From: Pseudomonas poae
GTDB taxonomy: Bacteria > Pseudomonadota > Gammaproteobacteria > Pseudomonadales > Pseudomonadaceae
Direction: 5' to 3'
DNA: 64,000 bases
Assembly: GCA_028869255.1 (NCBI GenBank)
Contig: CP110972.1
Location: forward strand, 5,184,001-5,248,000
This document shows positions 46,464 to 57,852 of the stretch, piece by piece. Position numbers and translations under genes: made by a program. The notes beneath the pieces were generated by a model. That model saw only the letters and a list, made by a program, of their open reading frames with translations. It was not told where the DNA came from and made no database searches. Within the stretch, counting starts at the first letter, position 1, and every line of letters starts with the position of its first letter.

Positions 46464-47488
46464 ATGATGATCCGCGATACCCGTCTCAAGACATCCCTTC
46501 TGCGTGGCCTGACCCTCACTCTGCTCGGCCTGACCCTGCTCTCGCCCACCGCCTACTCCGCCGACAAGGCCTCTCTGACCCTGTACAACGGCCAACATAA
46601 AGAAGTCGGCGATGAACTCGCCAAAGCCTTCGAGGCCAAGACCGGCATCCACGTCAACGTGCGCAAAGGCAGCAGTAACCAGCTGGCCAGCCAAGTGGTA
46701 GAAGAAGGTGATCGCTCCCCGGCCGACGTGATCTACACCGAAGAATCCCCCCCCTGAACAAACTCGGCGAGCAAGGCCTGCTGGCGAAGATCGACGCCGC
46801 CACCCTTGATGTATTGCCCAAGGATTACGTCGGCAGCAATGGCGACTGGATGGGTGTGACCGCACGCACCCGCGTCGTGGCCTTCAACCCGAAACTGATC
46901 GCTGAAAAAGACTTGCCCAAGTCGGTACTGGATTTCGCAGGCCCCGAATGGCAAGGCAAGGTCGGCTTCGTACCCACCAGCGGCGCGTTCCAGGAACAGG
47001 CCGTGGCGATCATCAAGCTGCACGGGCGTGAAGCCGCTGAAGAATGGCTGACCGGCCTGCGCGCCTTCGGCAAGGTGTACAGCAACAACATGGTCGCCCT
47101 CAAAGCCGTGGAAAACGGCGAAGTGGCCACCGTACTGGTGAACAACTACTATTGGTTTGCCCTGAAGAAAGAAAAAACCAATCTGGATTCCCAACTGCAT
47201 TACTTCACCAATGGCGACGCAGGCGGCCTGATCACCGTGTCGTCGGCTGCAGCGCTCAAATCCAGCAAACACCCGAAAGAAGCGCAGCAACTGCTGGCGT
47301 TCATGGCCAGTGAAGAAGGCCAACGCGTGATCACCAACACCTCGGCCGAATACCCGCTGCGCAAGGGCATGCAGTCCAACCGTGGCCTCAAGCCCTTCAG
47401 CGAGCTGCAACCGCCGAAAGTCACCCCCGCCGACCTGGGCAACGCCGAAGAAGCCCTGGACCTGGAACGTGACGTTGGCTTGAACTGA
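46464..47488 (+). pseudogene. Iron(III)-type ABC transporter binding protein gene, frameshifted
   Basis: The ATG at 46464 opens a frame with a signal peptide (LRGLTLTLLGLTLLSPTAYSA) and the FbpA-like mature start ASLTLYNGQHKEVGDELAKAFE. It ends prematurely at TGA after EESPP because the C run at 46747-46754 is one base short. Adding one C gives SPPLNKLGEQGLLAKIDA and continuous reading to 47488, for 341 residues, including DYVGSNGDWMGVTARTRVVAFNP and NNYYWFALKKEK. FbpA-type proteins carry ferric iron in the periplasm to the permease. The stop overlaps the next start (TGATG). A sequencing error in the homopolymer is likely. Confidence 0.85.
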
Positions 47489-49053
47489 TGAATCCATCGC
47501 TACCCGCCCCCGCCCTGCGCGGGGGTTTCAGCCCGCGGCGCAAGCGCCCCTCGATCTGGCTGTTGCTCCCTGTGCTGTTTCTGGTTGGCCTGAGCCTGCT
47601 GCCACTGGTGTATGTCGGGACCAAAGCCTGGCAGGCCGGCTGGGCGGAGGCGGTGCACCTGTTGTGGCGGCCCTATGTATTCGGGTTGCTGCGCAACACC
47701 CTGGCCCTGATGATCGGGGTTACGGTGGCTTGCGGCGTGATCGGCCTGTCCCTGGCCTGGCTGCTGGAGCGCAGCAACCTGCCGGGGCGACGGATCTGGG
47801 GCGTGATCCTGTGCCTGCCATTCGCAGTGCCGGCGTTTGTCAGCAGCTTTACCTGGGTGTCGCTGAGTGCCAACTTCGAAGGGCTCGGCGGCGCGATTCT
47901 GGTGATGACCCTTTCAAAGTACCCGCTGGTGTTTCTGCCGGTGGCGGCGACCCTGCGCAATCTTGACCCTTCGCTGGAAGAATCGGCGCGCACCCTGGGC
48001 CTGAATCGCTGGGGCGTGTTTTTTCGGATCACGCTGCCTTTGCTGTGGCCTTCGCTGCTGGCCGGGGCGCTCTTGATTGCATTACATATGCTGGTGGAAT
48101 TCGGCGCGCTGTCGATTATCGGCCTGCAGACGTTTACCACCGCGATCTACCAACAATTCGAACTGGAATTCAGCAATGCCAATGCCGCGATGCTCTCGGC
48201 GGTGCTGCTGGTGATGTGCCTGACCCTGCTGTGGCTGGAGTTGCGCGTGCGCGGCAAGGGTCGCCACGTACGTATCGGCCAGGGCGCAGCGCGGCACGCG
48301 GAACAGGTCAAGCTGGGCCAGTGGGCGGCCCTGGGCCAGGCGTATTGCCTGGCGCTGGCGATCATCGGCAGCGGCATTCCCCTGGGGATGCTCGGGTACT
48401 GGCTGGCGGTGGGTTCGTCGGCAGCGTTTCCGCTGGCCGAGATTGGCGAGGCGTTACTGTCTTCGCTGGCGTTGTCCCTGGGTGGCGCCGCACTGTGCCT
48501 GGCGCTGGCGGTGCCGGTGGGGCTGCTGGTGGTGCGCTACAAAGGCCAGCTGGCGATCTGGGCCGAACGCCTGCCATACCTGCTGCACGCCCTGCCCGGC
48601 CTGGTCATTGCGCTGACGCTGGTGTACTTCGCACTGCATTACGTGCCGGCGCTGTATCAAACGTCGGCATTGCTGCTGATTGCGTATGCATTGCTGTTTT
48701 TGCCACTGGCTCAGGCACCGATCCGCACGGCCCTGAACAAGGCCGCGCCGCAGCTGGAAGAAGCCGCACGCACGTTGGGCGCATCATCGTTCAGCGCGTT
48801 TTGCCGGGTGACCCTGCCGATTATCTTCCCGGCATTGGGTGCGGCGTTTGCGCTGGTGTTCCTGGATGCAATGAAGGAATTGACGGCGACCCTGCTGCTC
48901 AGCCCGACCGGGCTGAACACCCTGGCCACGGCCGTGTGGGCGCATACCTCGAATGTGGAGTTTGCGGCGGCAGCGCCTTATGCGGCGCTGCTGATTCTGG
49001 TGTCGGGGTTGCCGGTGTATTTGCTCACGACGCGGATGTACCTGAGCCGCTGA
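47488..49053 (+). CDS. Iron-type ABC transporter permease (fused double domain)
   Basis: The protein has 521 residues and about twelve membrane segments, two fused permease domains as in FbpB/SfuB. The coupling loops are EESARTLGLNRWGVFFRITLP (about residue 165) and EEAARTLGASSFSAFCRVTLP (about residue 425), the EAA motif of each half. It is translationally coupled to the binding-protein gene. No ATPase gene follows in this strand, so the transporter must borrow one encoded elsewhere. The substrate is inferred from the binding protein. Confidence 0.9.
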   Translation: MNPSLPAPALRGGFSPRRKRPSIWLLLPVLFLVGLSLLPLVYVGTKAWQAGWAEAVHLLWRPYVFGLLRNTLALMIGVTVACGVIGLSLAWLLERSNLPGRRIWGVILCLPFAVPAFVSSFTWVSLSANFEGLGGAILVMTLSKYPLVFLPVAATLRNLDPSLEESARTLGLNRWGVFFRITLPLLWPSLLAGALLIALHMLVEFGALSIIGLQTFTTAIYQQFELEFSNANAAMLSAVLLVMCLTLLWLELRVRGKGRHVRIGQGAARHAEQVKLGQWAALGQAYCLALAIIGSGIPLGMLGYWLAVGSSAAFPLAEIGEALLSSLALSLGGAALCLALAVPVGLLVVRYKGQLAIWAERLPYLLHALPGLVIALTLVYFALHYVPALYQTSALLLIAYALLFLPLAQAPIRTALNKAAPQLEEAARTLGASSFSAFCRVTLPIIFPALGAAFALVFLDAMKELTATLLLSPTGLNTLATAVWAHTSNVEFAAAAPYAALLILVSGLPVYLLTTRMYLSR

Positions 49054-49054
49054 G

Positions 49055-49128
49055 ATCGCTATCGGGGGCAAGCCCTTCCCACAGGTTGAAATGCATTCCA
49101 AATGTGGGAGCCGGCTTGCCTGCGATGC
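49055..49128. repeat. Degenerate REP doublet
   Basis: ATCGGGGGCAAGCCCTTCCC at the left is a decayed REP half. The right half is AATGTGGGAGCCGGCTTGCC. They flank a TGAAATGCATTCCA spacer between the convergent permease and chemoreceptor genes. Confidence 0.8.
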
Positions 49129-49145
49129 CGCCGGTGCAGACGAAG

Positions 49146-51080
49146 CTAGGCCCGAAACTGCCCCAGACTCGCCTTCAACTGCGCCGCCAACCCATCCAGC
49201 ACCTTGCCACTGGCGGTCGTCTCCTGCACCGCCTGCGCCGCACGCTCGGCCTGGGCATGGATCACCTCAACCCGCCCACGCACCGCATGCGCGCCCTGCG
49301 CCTGATGCTCAGCCGCACGCGTGGCCAACCCAATCGCCGCATGCACCTGCTCGACTGAAGCCTGCACGGTCTGCTGCAAGCGCACGCTGTCACGCAGCAC
49401 CAGCAAACCTTCATTGGCCTGGCGCCCAGCCTTGCCGATGGTTTCCACCGCCTCACGCGCCCCCTGCTGCAGCGCAACGATATGCGCCTGGATATCACCG
49501 GTAGAGCTTTGGGTTTTACTTGCCAGCGCCCGCACTTCGTCCGCCACCACCGCAAAACCACGTCCGGTTTCACCGGCACGCGCCGCTTCGATGGCCGCGT
49601 TGAGCGCCAACAGGTTGGTCTGTTCGGCAATACCGTGAATCACCGTCAGCACCACTTCGATCTGCTCACTCTGCTGTGCCAGCCGTTCAATCACCTGAGA
49701 GCCGGCCTGCACTTGCCCCGCCAGCGCCTCGATCAGGCTGCCGACTTCCGTCGAGGTGCGTGAGTTTTCGTCCGTGGCCTGGCGAATATCCACCACCTGC
49801 TGCAACGCCGCCTGCATCGCATGGCTTTCGGCCTGGGCTTCGTCGGCCATTTGCGAGAGGGCGCGCAAACTTTCGGCGACTTCGTCACGCTGCAAGCCGG
49901 CCGCCTTGTCGGCCCCGGCATTGCGCAAGGTCATGGCGCCGATTTCCACACCGGTACGCTGAGCCACATCGCCCGCCTCACGCACGATCGGCTGCAACTT
50001 ATCCACAAAGCGATTGACCGCCGACGCCATGTCGCCGATTTCGTCCTTGCTGCTGATCTGCACACGCTTGGTAAGGTCGCCCTCGCCAGCCGCCAGGTCG
50101 TCCATGGCCGCAATCAACAGCTTCAGCCGATTGACCACGCGCCGCCCGAGCACCACGGCGATCAGCAGCAACACGCCAAAGCCAACCACCGCAAGGCCCA
50201 TACCGATGCGCCAGCGCAGCGTGCCGGCAGCCTCCTGCACGGCGCCGGTGGTGTTGGCGGTCATTTGGGTTGCGGTGGCTTGCGCCGACTGCAGGCGTGC
50301 GCCCATGGCTGCCGCACTATCGGCCGCCGCACCCTTGAGGCTGTCGCCCACCAGTTGATCACCACTGGCGATCAGCGCGGCAAAACGCTTGTCCAGCGCC
50401 GCCAGGTCGGTCTCTACGGCCGCGGTCGAGACGCCCATGCGCACCTTGCCAATCTCAACGCCGTTAGGGCTGATGGACGCCTCGACGTAGAACACCGAAG
50501 GGTCATTTTTTGCCGCATCGAGCACTTTATCCAGGGCGCGGTCGCCCTTGCCCTTTTCCAACAGTGCCTGGTTGATCGGGTTTTCACGGTTCAGGTAACG
50601 GGTCAGGTGCTCACCCGCCGCGTCGTCATACACCACAAACAATACATTCGGATTGCGCTGGGCGCGCCGGGCAAACTCCGAGAGTGTCGGCACGTCGCTG
50701 TCCCACATGGCGCGGGGCGCCACCGAGGCCAGCAGTTGCGCCATGTCATTGGCGGAGTCCTGCAGGTCTTTTTCCAGGGTCGCACGCAATTGCTTCTGCT
50801 CTTCCTGCAGACGCGTGGAAAGCCCCGCCGTAAGACGCTGACGGGTGCTGGTGGAAAGGCTGTCCAGGCTCGACGTGACTTCCTTGCCGGCCTGAGCCAA
50901 TTCACCCGACAGTTTCTGGCTGTCGACCCCCAGGCGATTGCCTAAATCGGCCTCCAGGGCCGTGACCGTGCTTCGGGTTAGAGCGACCGCCACCAGCACC
51001 TGCACCAAAAGAGCGATACCGAGGGTAACGAACACCGGCCGCAACAGACGGCTTTGTAACAATGAGAGAACGGCAGACAT
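49146..51080 (-). CDS. Methyl-accepting chemotaxis protein
   Basis: The protein has 644 residues from ATG 51080 (GGAGG about 9 bases upstream); the longer upstream frame is unlikely. Membrane segments lie at about 13-34 and 297-318. The periplasmic part between them is large (about 260 residues, helical) with the FFVVYDD-like stretch [24 protein letters not shown] domain ([25 protein letters not shown]) and a cytoplasmic coiled coil follow, with the signalling tip [35 protein letters not shown]. It signals through CheW/CheA to the flagella. The ligand is unknown. Confidence 0.93.
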   Translation of the reverse strand: MSAVLSLLQSRLLRPVFVTLGIALLVQVLVAVALTRSTVTALEADLGNRLGVDSQKLSGELAQAGKEVTSSLDSLSTSTRQRLTAGLSTRLQEEQKQLRATLEKDLQDSANDMAQLLASVAPRAMWDSDVPTLSEFARRAQRNPNVLFVVYDDAAGEHLTRYLNRENPINQALLEKGKGDRALDKVLDAAKNDPSVFYVEASISPNGVEIGKVRMGVSTAAVETDLAALDKRFAALIASGDQLVGDSLKGAAADSAAAMGARLQSAQATATQMTANTTGAVQEAAGTLRWRIGMGLAVVGFGVLLLIAVVLGRRVVNRLKLLIAAMDDLAAGEGDLTKRVQISSKDEIGDMASAVNRFVDKLQPIVREAGDVAQRTGVEIGAMTLRNAGADKAAGLQRDEVAESLRALSQMADEAQAESHAMQAALQQVVDIRQATDENSRTSTEVGSLIEALAGQVQAGSQVIERLAQQSEQIEVVLTVIHGIAEQTNLLALNAAIEAARAGETGRGFAVVADEVRALASKTQSSTGDIQAHIVALQQGAREAVETIGKAGRQANEGLLVLRDSVRLQQTVQASVEQVHAAIGLATRAAEHQAQGAHAVRGRVEVIHAQAERAAQAVQETTASGKVLDGLAAQLKASLGQFRA

Positions 51081-51174
51081 CGGGAATCCCTCCACCACGG
51101 GTGCCATTAATTTGATAGCACCGCGAAAGAAAGAACCAAAGCAAGGGTCGTGCCGCTTGATGAACAGAAACGAC

Positions 51175-51198
51175 AAAGGGCTCCCGAAGGAGCCCTTT
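51175..51198. terminator. Terminator hairpin downstream of purA
   Basis: AAAGGGCTCC pairs with GGAGCCCTTT across CGAA. It lies 22 bp past the purA stop. T-rich sequence follows on the plus strand (GCTTTTT) and more weakly on the minus strand. Confidence 0.7.
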
Positions 51199-51219
51199 GC
51201 TTTTTACATCAACAGCTTA

Positions 51220-52563
<1,344 letters not shown>

Positions 52564-53751
52564 TCAAGAAGCCAGTGGCGATACTTGCCAAAGCCCGTTC
52601 TGCAGAATCAATTGCCGGTCGCAGTCCGCTTCACGGGCGGCGGCCAATGGCTGCCCAGGCAATGCCTGGACAACACGCTGACCCTCACTGCGCAACTGGC
52701 AAACCTGCTGCCAGAGTGCTGCGTCCGTACTGTCGGGCATCCAGATGCCACCAGACGGCAGCTCGACCTCAGCACGCCCCAGGGTCACCAGGGTTTTCAA
52801 ATCGGTGGAAAAGCCGGTGGCCGGACGCGCACGACCGAAGTCGGCGCCGATATCGTCATAACGACCGCCTTGGGCGATGGCCTGGCCAACACCCGGTACA
52901 AATACCGCGAACACCACACCGGTGTGGTAGTGGTAGCCGCGCAACTCACCCAGGTCGAAATACAGCGGCAACTCCGGGAAGCGCGCCGACAACTGCTCGG
53001 CAATCGCCAACACGTCATCCAGTGCCGCCAATACCGGGGCCGGCGCCTTGGCCAGACGCTCCCGCGCCGCCACCAGCACTTCACGGCCGCCGCACAGGTT
53101 GACCAGTGCGCGCAGCATTTCGGCGAGGTCAGCCGGCACGCTTTCGGTAAGCGCGATCACTTCGTCGATCGCCTTGCGTTGCAGGGCATCGAACAATTGT
53201 TGTTCCACTTCACCGGACAAACCGGCCGCACGCGCCAGGCCACGGTAGATACCGACGTGGCCCAGGTCCATGTGCACATCCGGCACATCGGCCAGTTGCA
53301 GCATGGCCAGCATCAGGCTGATCACTTCAACGTCGCTGCTCGGGCTGGCGTCGCCGTACAACTCGGCGCCCAACTGGATCGGGCTACGCGAAGACGACAA
53401 GGCACGCGGCTGAGCATGCAGCACGCTGCCGGCGTAGCACAGGCGGCTCGGGCCTTCGCGGCGCAGGGTGTGCGCATCGATGCGCGCCACTTGCGGCGTG
53501 ATGTCGGCACGGAAACCCATTTGCCGACCCGACTGCGGGTCGATGACCTTGAAGGTGCGCAGATCCAGGTCCTGGCCCGCGCCGGTCAGCAGGGATTCCA
53601 GGTACTCGATATGGGGGGTCACGACAAACTCGTAACCCCAGCTCTGGAACAGATCCAACACCTGGCGACGCGCTACTTCAATGCGCGCAGCTTCCGGTGG
53701 CAGTACTTCTTCGATGCCATCTGGCAGCAGCCAGCGGTCTACCGTTGCCAT
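52564..53751 (-). CDS. hisZ: ATP phosphoribosyltransferase regulatory subunit HisZ
   Basis: The protein has 395 residues, a HisRS-like protein that partners a short HisG to make active ATP phosphoribosyltransferase for histidine synthesis. It begins [21 protein letters not shown]. It has class II synthetase-like motif 2 ([16 protein letters not shown]) and [23 protein letters not shown], but lacks the anticodon domain. hisG is not in this window. It precedes purA. Confidence 0.95.
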   Translation of the reverse strand: MATVDRWLLPDGIEEVLPPEAARIEVARRQVLDLFQSWGYEFVVTPHIEYLESLLTGAGQDLDLRTFKVIDPQSGRQMGFRADITPQVARIDAHTLRREGPSRLCYAGSVLHAQPRALSSSRSPIQLGAELYGDASPSSDVEVISLMLAMLQLADVPDVHMDLGHVGIYRGLARAAGLSGEVEQQLFDALQRKAIDEVIALTESVPADLAEMLRALVNLCGGREVLVAARERLAKAPAPVLAALDDVLAIAEQLSARFPELPLYFDLGELRGYHYHTGVVFAVFVPGVGQAIAQGGRYDDIGADFGRARPATGFSTDLKTLVTLGRAEVELPSGGIWMPDSTDAALWQQVCQLRSEGQRVVQALPGQPLAAAREADCDRQLILQNGLWQVSPLAS

Positions 53752-53929
53752 TACGCCATTCCCCTATGATCCGGGCGGCCAGCCCTCGGCCGAGCCTTGA
53801 GTGAAGCAGAAAATACCCGCCCCCTGCATAAACCACGCGCAAGAGCGACGTGACGAACGACCTGTAACCGGCCTCGTCGGGCACTTTCCTCGAAAAACCT
53901 GTCACGCCTGCCGAATCAAACATGCAGAC

Positions 53930-53956
53930 GCAAAAAAGCCGGGAATTTCCCGGCTG
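53930..53956 (-). terminator. Rho-independent terminator after hflC
   Basis: AGCCGGGAAATTCCCGGCT is a near-perfect palindrome at 53937-53955. It is followed on the minus strand by TTTTTT. It ends the hfq-hflX-hflK-hflC transcript before hisZ. A further imperfect inverted repeat (CCCGCC/GGCGGG) lies at about 53990-54018. Confidence 0.8.
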
Positions 53957-54045
53957 CCGCATCATACACCCGTTTTCTGAAAGGATCACCCCGCCAGGCG
54001 TTTTAGCCGCCAGGCGGGAGTGATGCCTACAGAATCACGGGCCGG

Positions 54046-54915
54046 TTACTTGGACTTTTCCAGGTAGCGGAAGAAGTCGCTGCTTGGGTCCAGCACCATG
54101 ACGTCGGTTTTGTTCGCGAAGCTTTCACGGTAGGCGCGCAGGCTACGGTAGAACGCGTAGAACTCCTGGTCCTGGCCGTACGCCTTGGCGTAGATCGCCG
54201 CGGCTTGAGCATCACCATCACCACGCGCCTCTTCAGACTCGCGATAGGCTTCAGCCAACAGTACACGACGCTGACGATCGGCATCCGCACGGATCCCTTC
54301 CGCCAGTTCATTACCCTTGGCGCGGTGCTCACGGGCTTCACGCTCACGCTCGGTGCTCATACGCTCGAACACGCTGCGGTTCACTTCCTTCGGCAGGTCA
54401 ATGGCCTTGACCCGAACATCGACCACTTCGATGCCCAGCTCTTTTTCCGCCATTGTGTTCAGCGAACGGGTGATATCCGCCATCAGCGCATCACGTTCAC
54501 CAGATACCACCTCGTGCAGGGTGCGCTTACCAAACTGGTCACGCAGGCCCGACTCCAGACGGCGCGACAAACGCTCGTCGGCAATCTGCTTGAGGCCGGA
54601 AGTCGCGGTGTAGAAGCGCTCGGCATCCTTGACGCGCCACTTGGCGTAGGCGTCAACCATCACGGCTTTCTTTTCCAGGGTCAGGAAGCGCTGTGTCGGT
54701 GCATCCAGGGTCATCAGGCGGCCGTCGAACTTGCGCACCTGGTTCACGTAGGGGACTTTCACATGCAGGCCCGGCTGGACATCCGCCTGGACCACACGAC
54801 CGAATTGCAGCAACACCGCGCGCTCGGTCTGAGACACGATGTAGAAGCAGTTCCAGGCAGCGATGACCACGACGACGCCCACAATCAGGGCGGTCAGCGA
54901 TTTATTGCTCATCAA
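54046..54915 (-). CDS. hflC: HflC, FtsH protease modulator subunit
   Basis: The protein has 289 residues. It has a single N-terminal membrane anchor (LTALIVGVVVVIAAWNCFYIV), then a band-7/SPFH domain (RAVLLQFGRVVQADVQPGLHVKVP) and a charged coiled coil (EREREAREHRAKGNELAEGIRADA). With HflK it forms a large periplasmic assembly around FtsH and tunes its proteolysis. Its start overlaps hflK by 4 bases. Confidence 0.95.
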   Translation of the reverse strand: MMSNKSLTALIVGVVVVIAAWNCFYIVSQTERAVLLQFGRVVQADVQPGLHVKVPYVNQVRKFDGRLMTLDAPTQRFLTLEKKAVMVDAYAKWRVKDAERFYTATSGLKQIADERLSRRLESGLRDQFGKRTLHEVVSGERDALMADITRSLNTMAEKELGIEVVDVRVKAIDLPKEVNRSVFERMSTEREREAREHRAKGNELAEGIRADADRQRRVLLAEAYRESEEARGDGDAQAAAIYAKAYGQDQEFYAFYRSLRAYRESFANKTDVMVLDPSSDFFRYLEKSK

Positions 54916-56087
54916 CGACTCTCCCTGGTACGTGTTTGCTGTTGCAGCAAGTCAGCGGCCGCACGGGCGCTCGCTTCGTTGGCAGCGGCATTGGAACCGG
55001 TGGACGGTGCGCTGGTGCTGCTACGACCACCTTCGATCATCTTGTCCAGCGGCAGGTACAGCAGGTTGTTCTGCCCACCTTTGCTGCCGGTCACGAGGAC
55101 CTTGCTGGTGTTGCTGAAGACTTCCTGCATGGTGTCCAGGTACAGACGCTCACGCGTGACTTCCGGAGCCTTGCGGTACTCGGCGACCAGCTTGGTAAAG
55201 CGATCCGCCTCACCCTTGGCGCGGGAGACCACTTCGTCGCGGTAACCGTTGGCATCTTCGAGGATGCGCTGGGCCTGACCACGGGCTTCCGGCACGACGC
55301 CGTTGGCATAGGTTTCAGCCTGGTTGCGCGAACGCTGCTCGTCTTCACGGGCGCGGATCACGTCATCGAAGGCTTCCTGCACTTCACGCGGTGCCGCTGC
55401 GCTCTGTACGTTCACCTGGGTAACGGTGATACCGGTGCGGTAGGTATCGAGGAACCGTTGCAGGCGCTCCTTGATTTCGCTGGCCATCAATTCACGACCT
55501 TCGGTCAGCACCTGGTCCATGGCGGTGGAACCCACCACGTGGCGCAGGGCGCTTTCGGTCGCGTGTTGCAGACTGATTTCCGGCTGATCAACGTTCAGCA
55601 CGAAGTCCTGCAGGTTGCTGATCTTGTACTGCACGGTCAGCGGCACTTCGACGATGTTCTCGTCTTCGGTCAGCATCTGGCCCTGCTTGGTGTAGGCACG
55701 CTCACGCGTGACGTTCTCCATGTACTTCTTGTCGATCGGCGGGAAATAGATGTTCAGGCCGGGGCCGACTGTTTCGTAGTATTTGCCGAAGCGCAGCACC
55801 ACGGCCTGCTCCTGCTCATCCACTACGTAAACGGCGCTGTACAGCCATACGGCCGCCAGCACGACAAGACCCAGGCCCAGCAGGCCGTAGCCGCCGCCCT
55901 TGCTTGTGCGACCGCCGTCGTCACCACCACGTTTTTTTCCACCACCGAACAACCCATTCAGGCTTTCCTGCAGCTTTCGGAAGGCCTCGTCGAGATCTGG
56001 TGGCCCCTTGCGGTCGCCATTATTGCGGCGTTTACCACCCCAAGGATCCTGATTATTCGAGTTGCCACCCGGCTCATTCCAAGCCAT
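54912..56087 (-). CDS. hflK: HflK, FtsH protease modulator subunit
   Basis: The protein has 391 residues from ATG 56087 (GGAGAG about 5 bases upstream). The Gly/Asn-rich N-terminus (MAWNEPGGNSNNQDPWGG) is typical of HflK. A membrane segment (YGLLGLGLVVLAAVWLYSAV) and an SPFH domain (EQAVVLRFGKYYETVGPGLNIYFP) follow, then helices and a Ser/Ala-rich tail. It is the partner of HflC, whose gene it overlaps. Confidence 0.95.
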   Translation of the reverse strand: MAWNEPGGNSNNQDPWGGKRRNNGDRKGPPDLDEAFRKLQESLNGLFGGGKKRGGDDGGRTSKGGGYGLLGLGLVVLAAVWLYSAVYVVDEQEQAVVLRFGKYYETVGPGLNIYFPPIDKKYMENVTRERAYTKQGQMLTEDENIVEVPLTVQYKISNLQDFVLNVDQPEISLQHATESALRHVVGSTAMDQVLTEGRELMASEIKERLQRFLDTYRTGITVTQVNVQSAAAPREVQEAFDDVIRAREDEQRSRNQAETYANGVVPEARGQAQRILEDANGYRDEVVSRAKGEADRFTKLVAEYRKAPEVTRERLYLDTMQEVFSNTSKVLVTGSKGGQNNLLYLPLDKMIEGGRSSTSAPSTGSNAAANEASARAAADLLQQQTRTRESR

Positions 56088-56183
56088 AGCGCTCTCCATC
56101 TGATAAAGCAAAGACGCACCCACGGCGCGCCGACCAATGCTACAGAATGCCTGCTACTGCGGCACAACCGCTTTCGGAGGCTT

Positions 56184-57485
56184 TTATTGCAAAGTGTGTT
56201 GTTCGATGAACTCTGTCGGTACGACACCCTCGCGGCTGACCAGCCGGTTGAGCTCCGAGCGCGGCAATCGAACGGCCAGCAAGCTGACCCCTTCTTCGTC
56301 GTGTTCTTCTTTCTGTACCGCGCCCAGCTCGAAAAACTGTGCACGCAGTCGAGCAAAACGCTGAGGCAAGCGCAAGGTGCCGACAAACAAATCACTGCCC
56401 AACAACTCGGCAATGGCCTGTTCAAGCAGCTCCAAACCACTCCCATCTCGCGCCGACAGCCAGACCCGCTGGGGCTTGCCGTTCTCGTCACGCTGGATTT
56501 GTGGCTCAACGCCTTCAAGCAAATCGAGTTTGTTATAGACCTCGAGGATCGGCAAGTCCTGGGCACCAATCTCACCCAGCACCACCATCACCTGCTCAAT
56601 CTGCAGCATGCGATCCGGTTCGGCCGCATCGATCACGTGCAACAGCAGGTCGGAATTGCTCGACTCTTCGAGCGTAGACCGAAACGCCTCGACCAGTTTG
56701 TGTGGCAAGTGGCGAATAAAACCCACGGTGTCGGCCAGGACAATCGGCCCCAGGTCGTCGATATCCAGACGGCGCAAGGTCGGGTCCAGCGTGGCGAACA
56801 GCTGGTCGGCCGCGTACACGTCGGATTGGGTCACGTTGTTGAACAGCGTGGATTTGCCGGCGTTGGTATAGCCCACCAGGGACACGGTAGGGATATCCGC
56901 CCGCGAACGACCACGGCGCGATTGCTCACGCTGGCTGCGGACTTTTTCCAGGCGGCCCTTGATCTGGCGCAGGCGCACCCGCAGCAGACGTCGGTCGGTT
57001 TCGAGCTGGGTTTCACCCGGGCCACGCATGCCGATACCGCCACCCTGACGCTCAAGGTGAGTCCAGCCACGAACCAGCCGGGTGCTCATGTGGTCAAGCT
57101 GGGCCAGTTCAACCTGGAGCTTGCCTTCATGGGTACGGGCGCGCTGGGCGAAAATATCGAGAATCAGGCCGGTGCGGTCGATCACGCGACACTCGAAAAC
57201 ACGTTCGAGGTTACGTTCCTGACTGGGCGTGAGGGTGTGATTGAAGATCACCAGATCGGCTTCTTCAGCATGGACCAGGTCGCGCAGCTCCTCGACCTTG
57301 CCGCTGCCAATCAGGTATTTGGCGGTTGGCCGATGACGCGGTACGTTAAAAAACGCAACGGTCTCGGCGCCGGCCGAATTTGCCAACTCCTGAAACTCCT
57401 GCGGATCTTCGCGCGCCTCAGGGTCCTGTCCATCCAAGTGAACGAGGATTACTCGCTCACCACCACCGTGGCGCTCAAAGAACAA
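56184..57485 (-). CDS. hflX: GTPase HflX (ribosome splitting/rescue)
   Basis: The protein has 433 residues. The start is a TTG at 57485 with AGGAG about 6 bases upstream, giving MFFERHGGGERVIL, as in other Pseudomonas HflX proteins. The N-terminal HflX domain (HRPTAKYLIGSGKVEELRD) and the glycine-rich GGGIGMRGPGETQLETDRR are followed by the G domain: GYTNAGKSTLFN, DTVGFIRHLP and NKLD. HflX dissociates stalled 70S ribosomes under stress. It lies 12 bp after hfq. Confidence 0.95.
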   Translation of the reverse strand: MFFERHGGGERVILVHLDGQDPEAREDPQEFQELANSAGAETVAFFNVPRHRPTAKYLIGSGKVEELRDLVHAEEADLVIFNHTLTPSQERNLERVFECRVIDRTGLILDIFAQRARTHEGKLQVELAQLDHMSTRLVRGWTHLERQGGGIGMRGPGETQLETDRRLLRVRLRQIKGRLEKVRSQREQSRRGRSRADIPTVSLVGYTNAGKSTLFNNVTQSDVYAADQLFATLDPTLRRLDIDDLGPIVLADTVGFIRHLPHKLVEAFRSTLEESSNSDLLLHVIDAAEPDRMLQIEQVMVVLGEIGAQDLPILEVYNKLDLLEGVEPQIQRDENGKPQRVWLSARDGSGLELLEQAIAELLGSDLFVGTLRLPQRFARLRAQFFELGAVQKEEHDEEGVSLLAVRLPRSELNRLVSREGVVPTEFIEQHTLQ

Positions 57486-57497
57486 AGGAGACTCCTA

Positions 57498-57758
57498 TCA
57501 GGCGTTACCTGGCTCAGCGTCACCCTGTTCATCACCGGCTGCGCTAGGCAGACGGATTGGACGAACTGGAACGACTGTCGAGATAGCGTGCTTGTAAACC
57601 ATCTGGCTGACGGTGTTTTTCAGCAGGATCACGAACTGGTCGAACGACTCGATCGTGCCTTGCAGCTTGATACCGTTGACCAGGTAGATGGAAACCCCCA
57701 CTTTCTCTTTACGTAAAGTATTCAAGTAAGGGTCTTGTAGCGAATGCCCTTTTGACAT
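57498..57758 (-). CDS. hfq: RNA chaperone Hfq
   Basis: The protein has 86 residues. It begins [20 protein letters not shown]. Sm1 motif is [25 protein letters not shown] and Sm2 is [10 protein letters not shown]. The C-terminal tail is short ([15 protein letters not shown]), as in Pseudomonas. The hexamer pairs small RNAs with mRNAs and mediates Crc-dependent translational repression. It lies 94 bp downstream of miaA. Confidence 0.97.
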   Translation of the reverse strand: MSKGHSLQDPYLNTLRKEKVGVSIYLVNGIKLQGTIESFDQFVILLKNTVSQMVYKHAISTVVPVRPIRLPSAAGDEQGDAEPGNA

Positions 57759-57852
57759 GTGCCGCACTCCTTTAAGGATCAATAATAAAAAATCGGAAAA
57801 TAGATAGCTTATGGCCGTCACACCCCCAAGGATAGACGGCAATTGCAAGGAC

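Noticed and set aside
53752..54045. Expected small DUF2065 gene between hflC and hisZ
   Set aside because: E. coli and P. aeruginosa carry a small gene here, but I find no such frame; only the hflC terminator and an inverted repeat are present. It is not listed as a gene.
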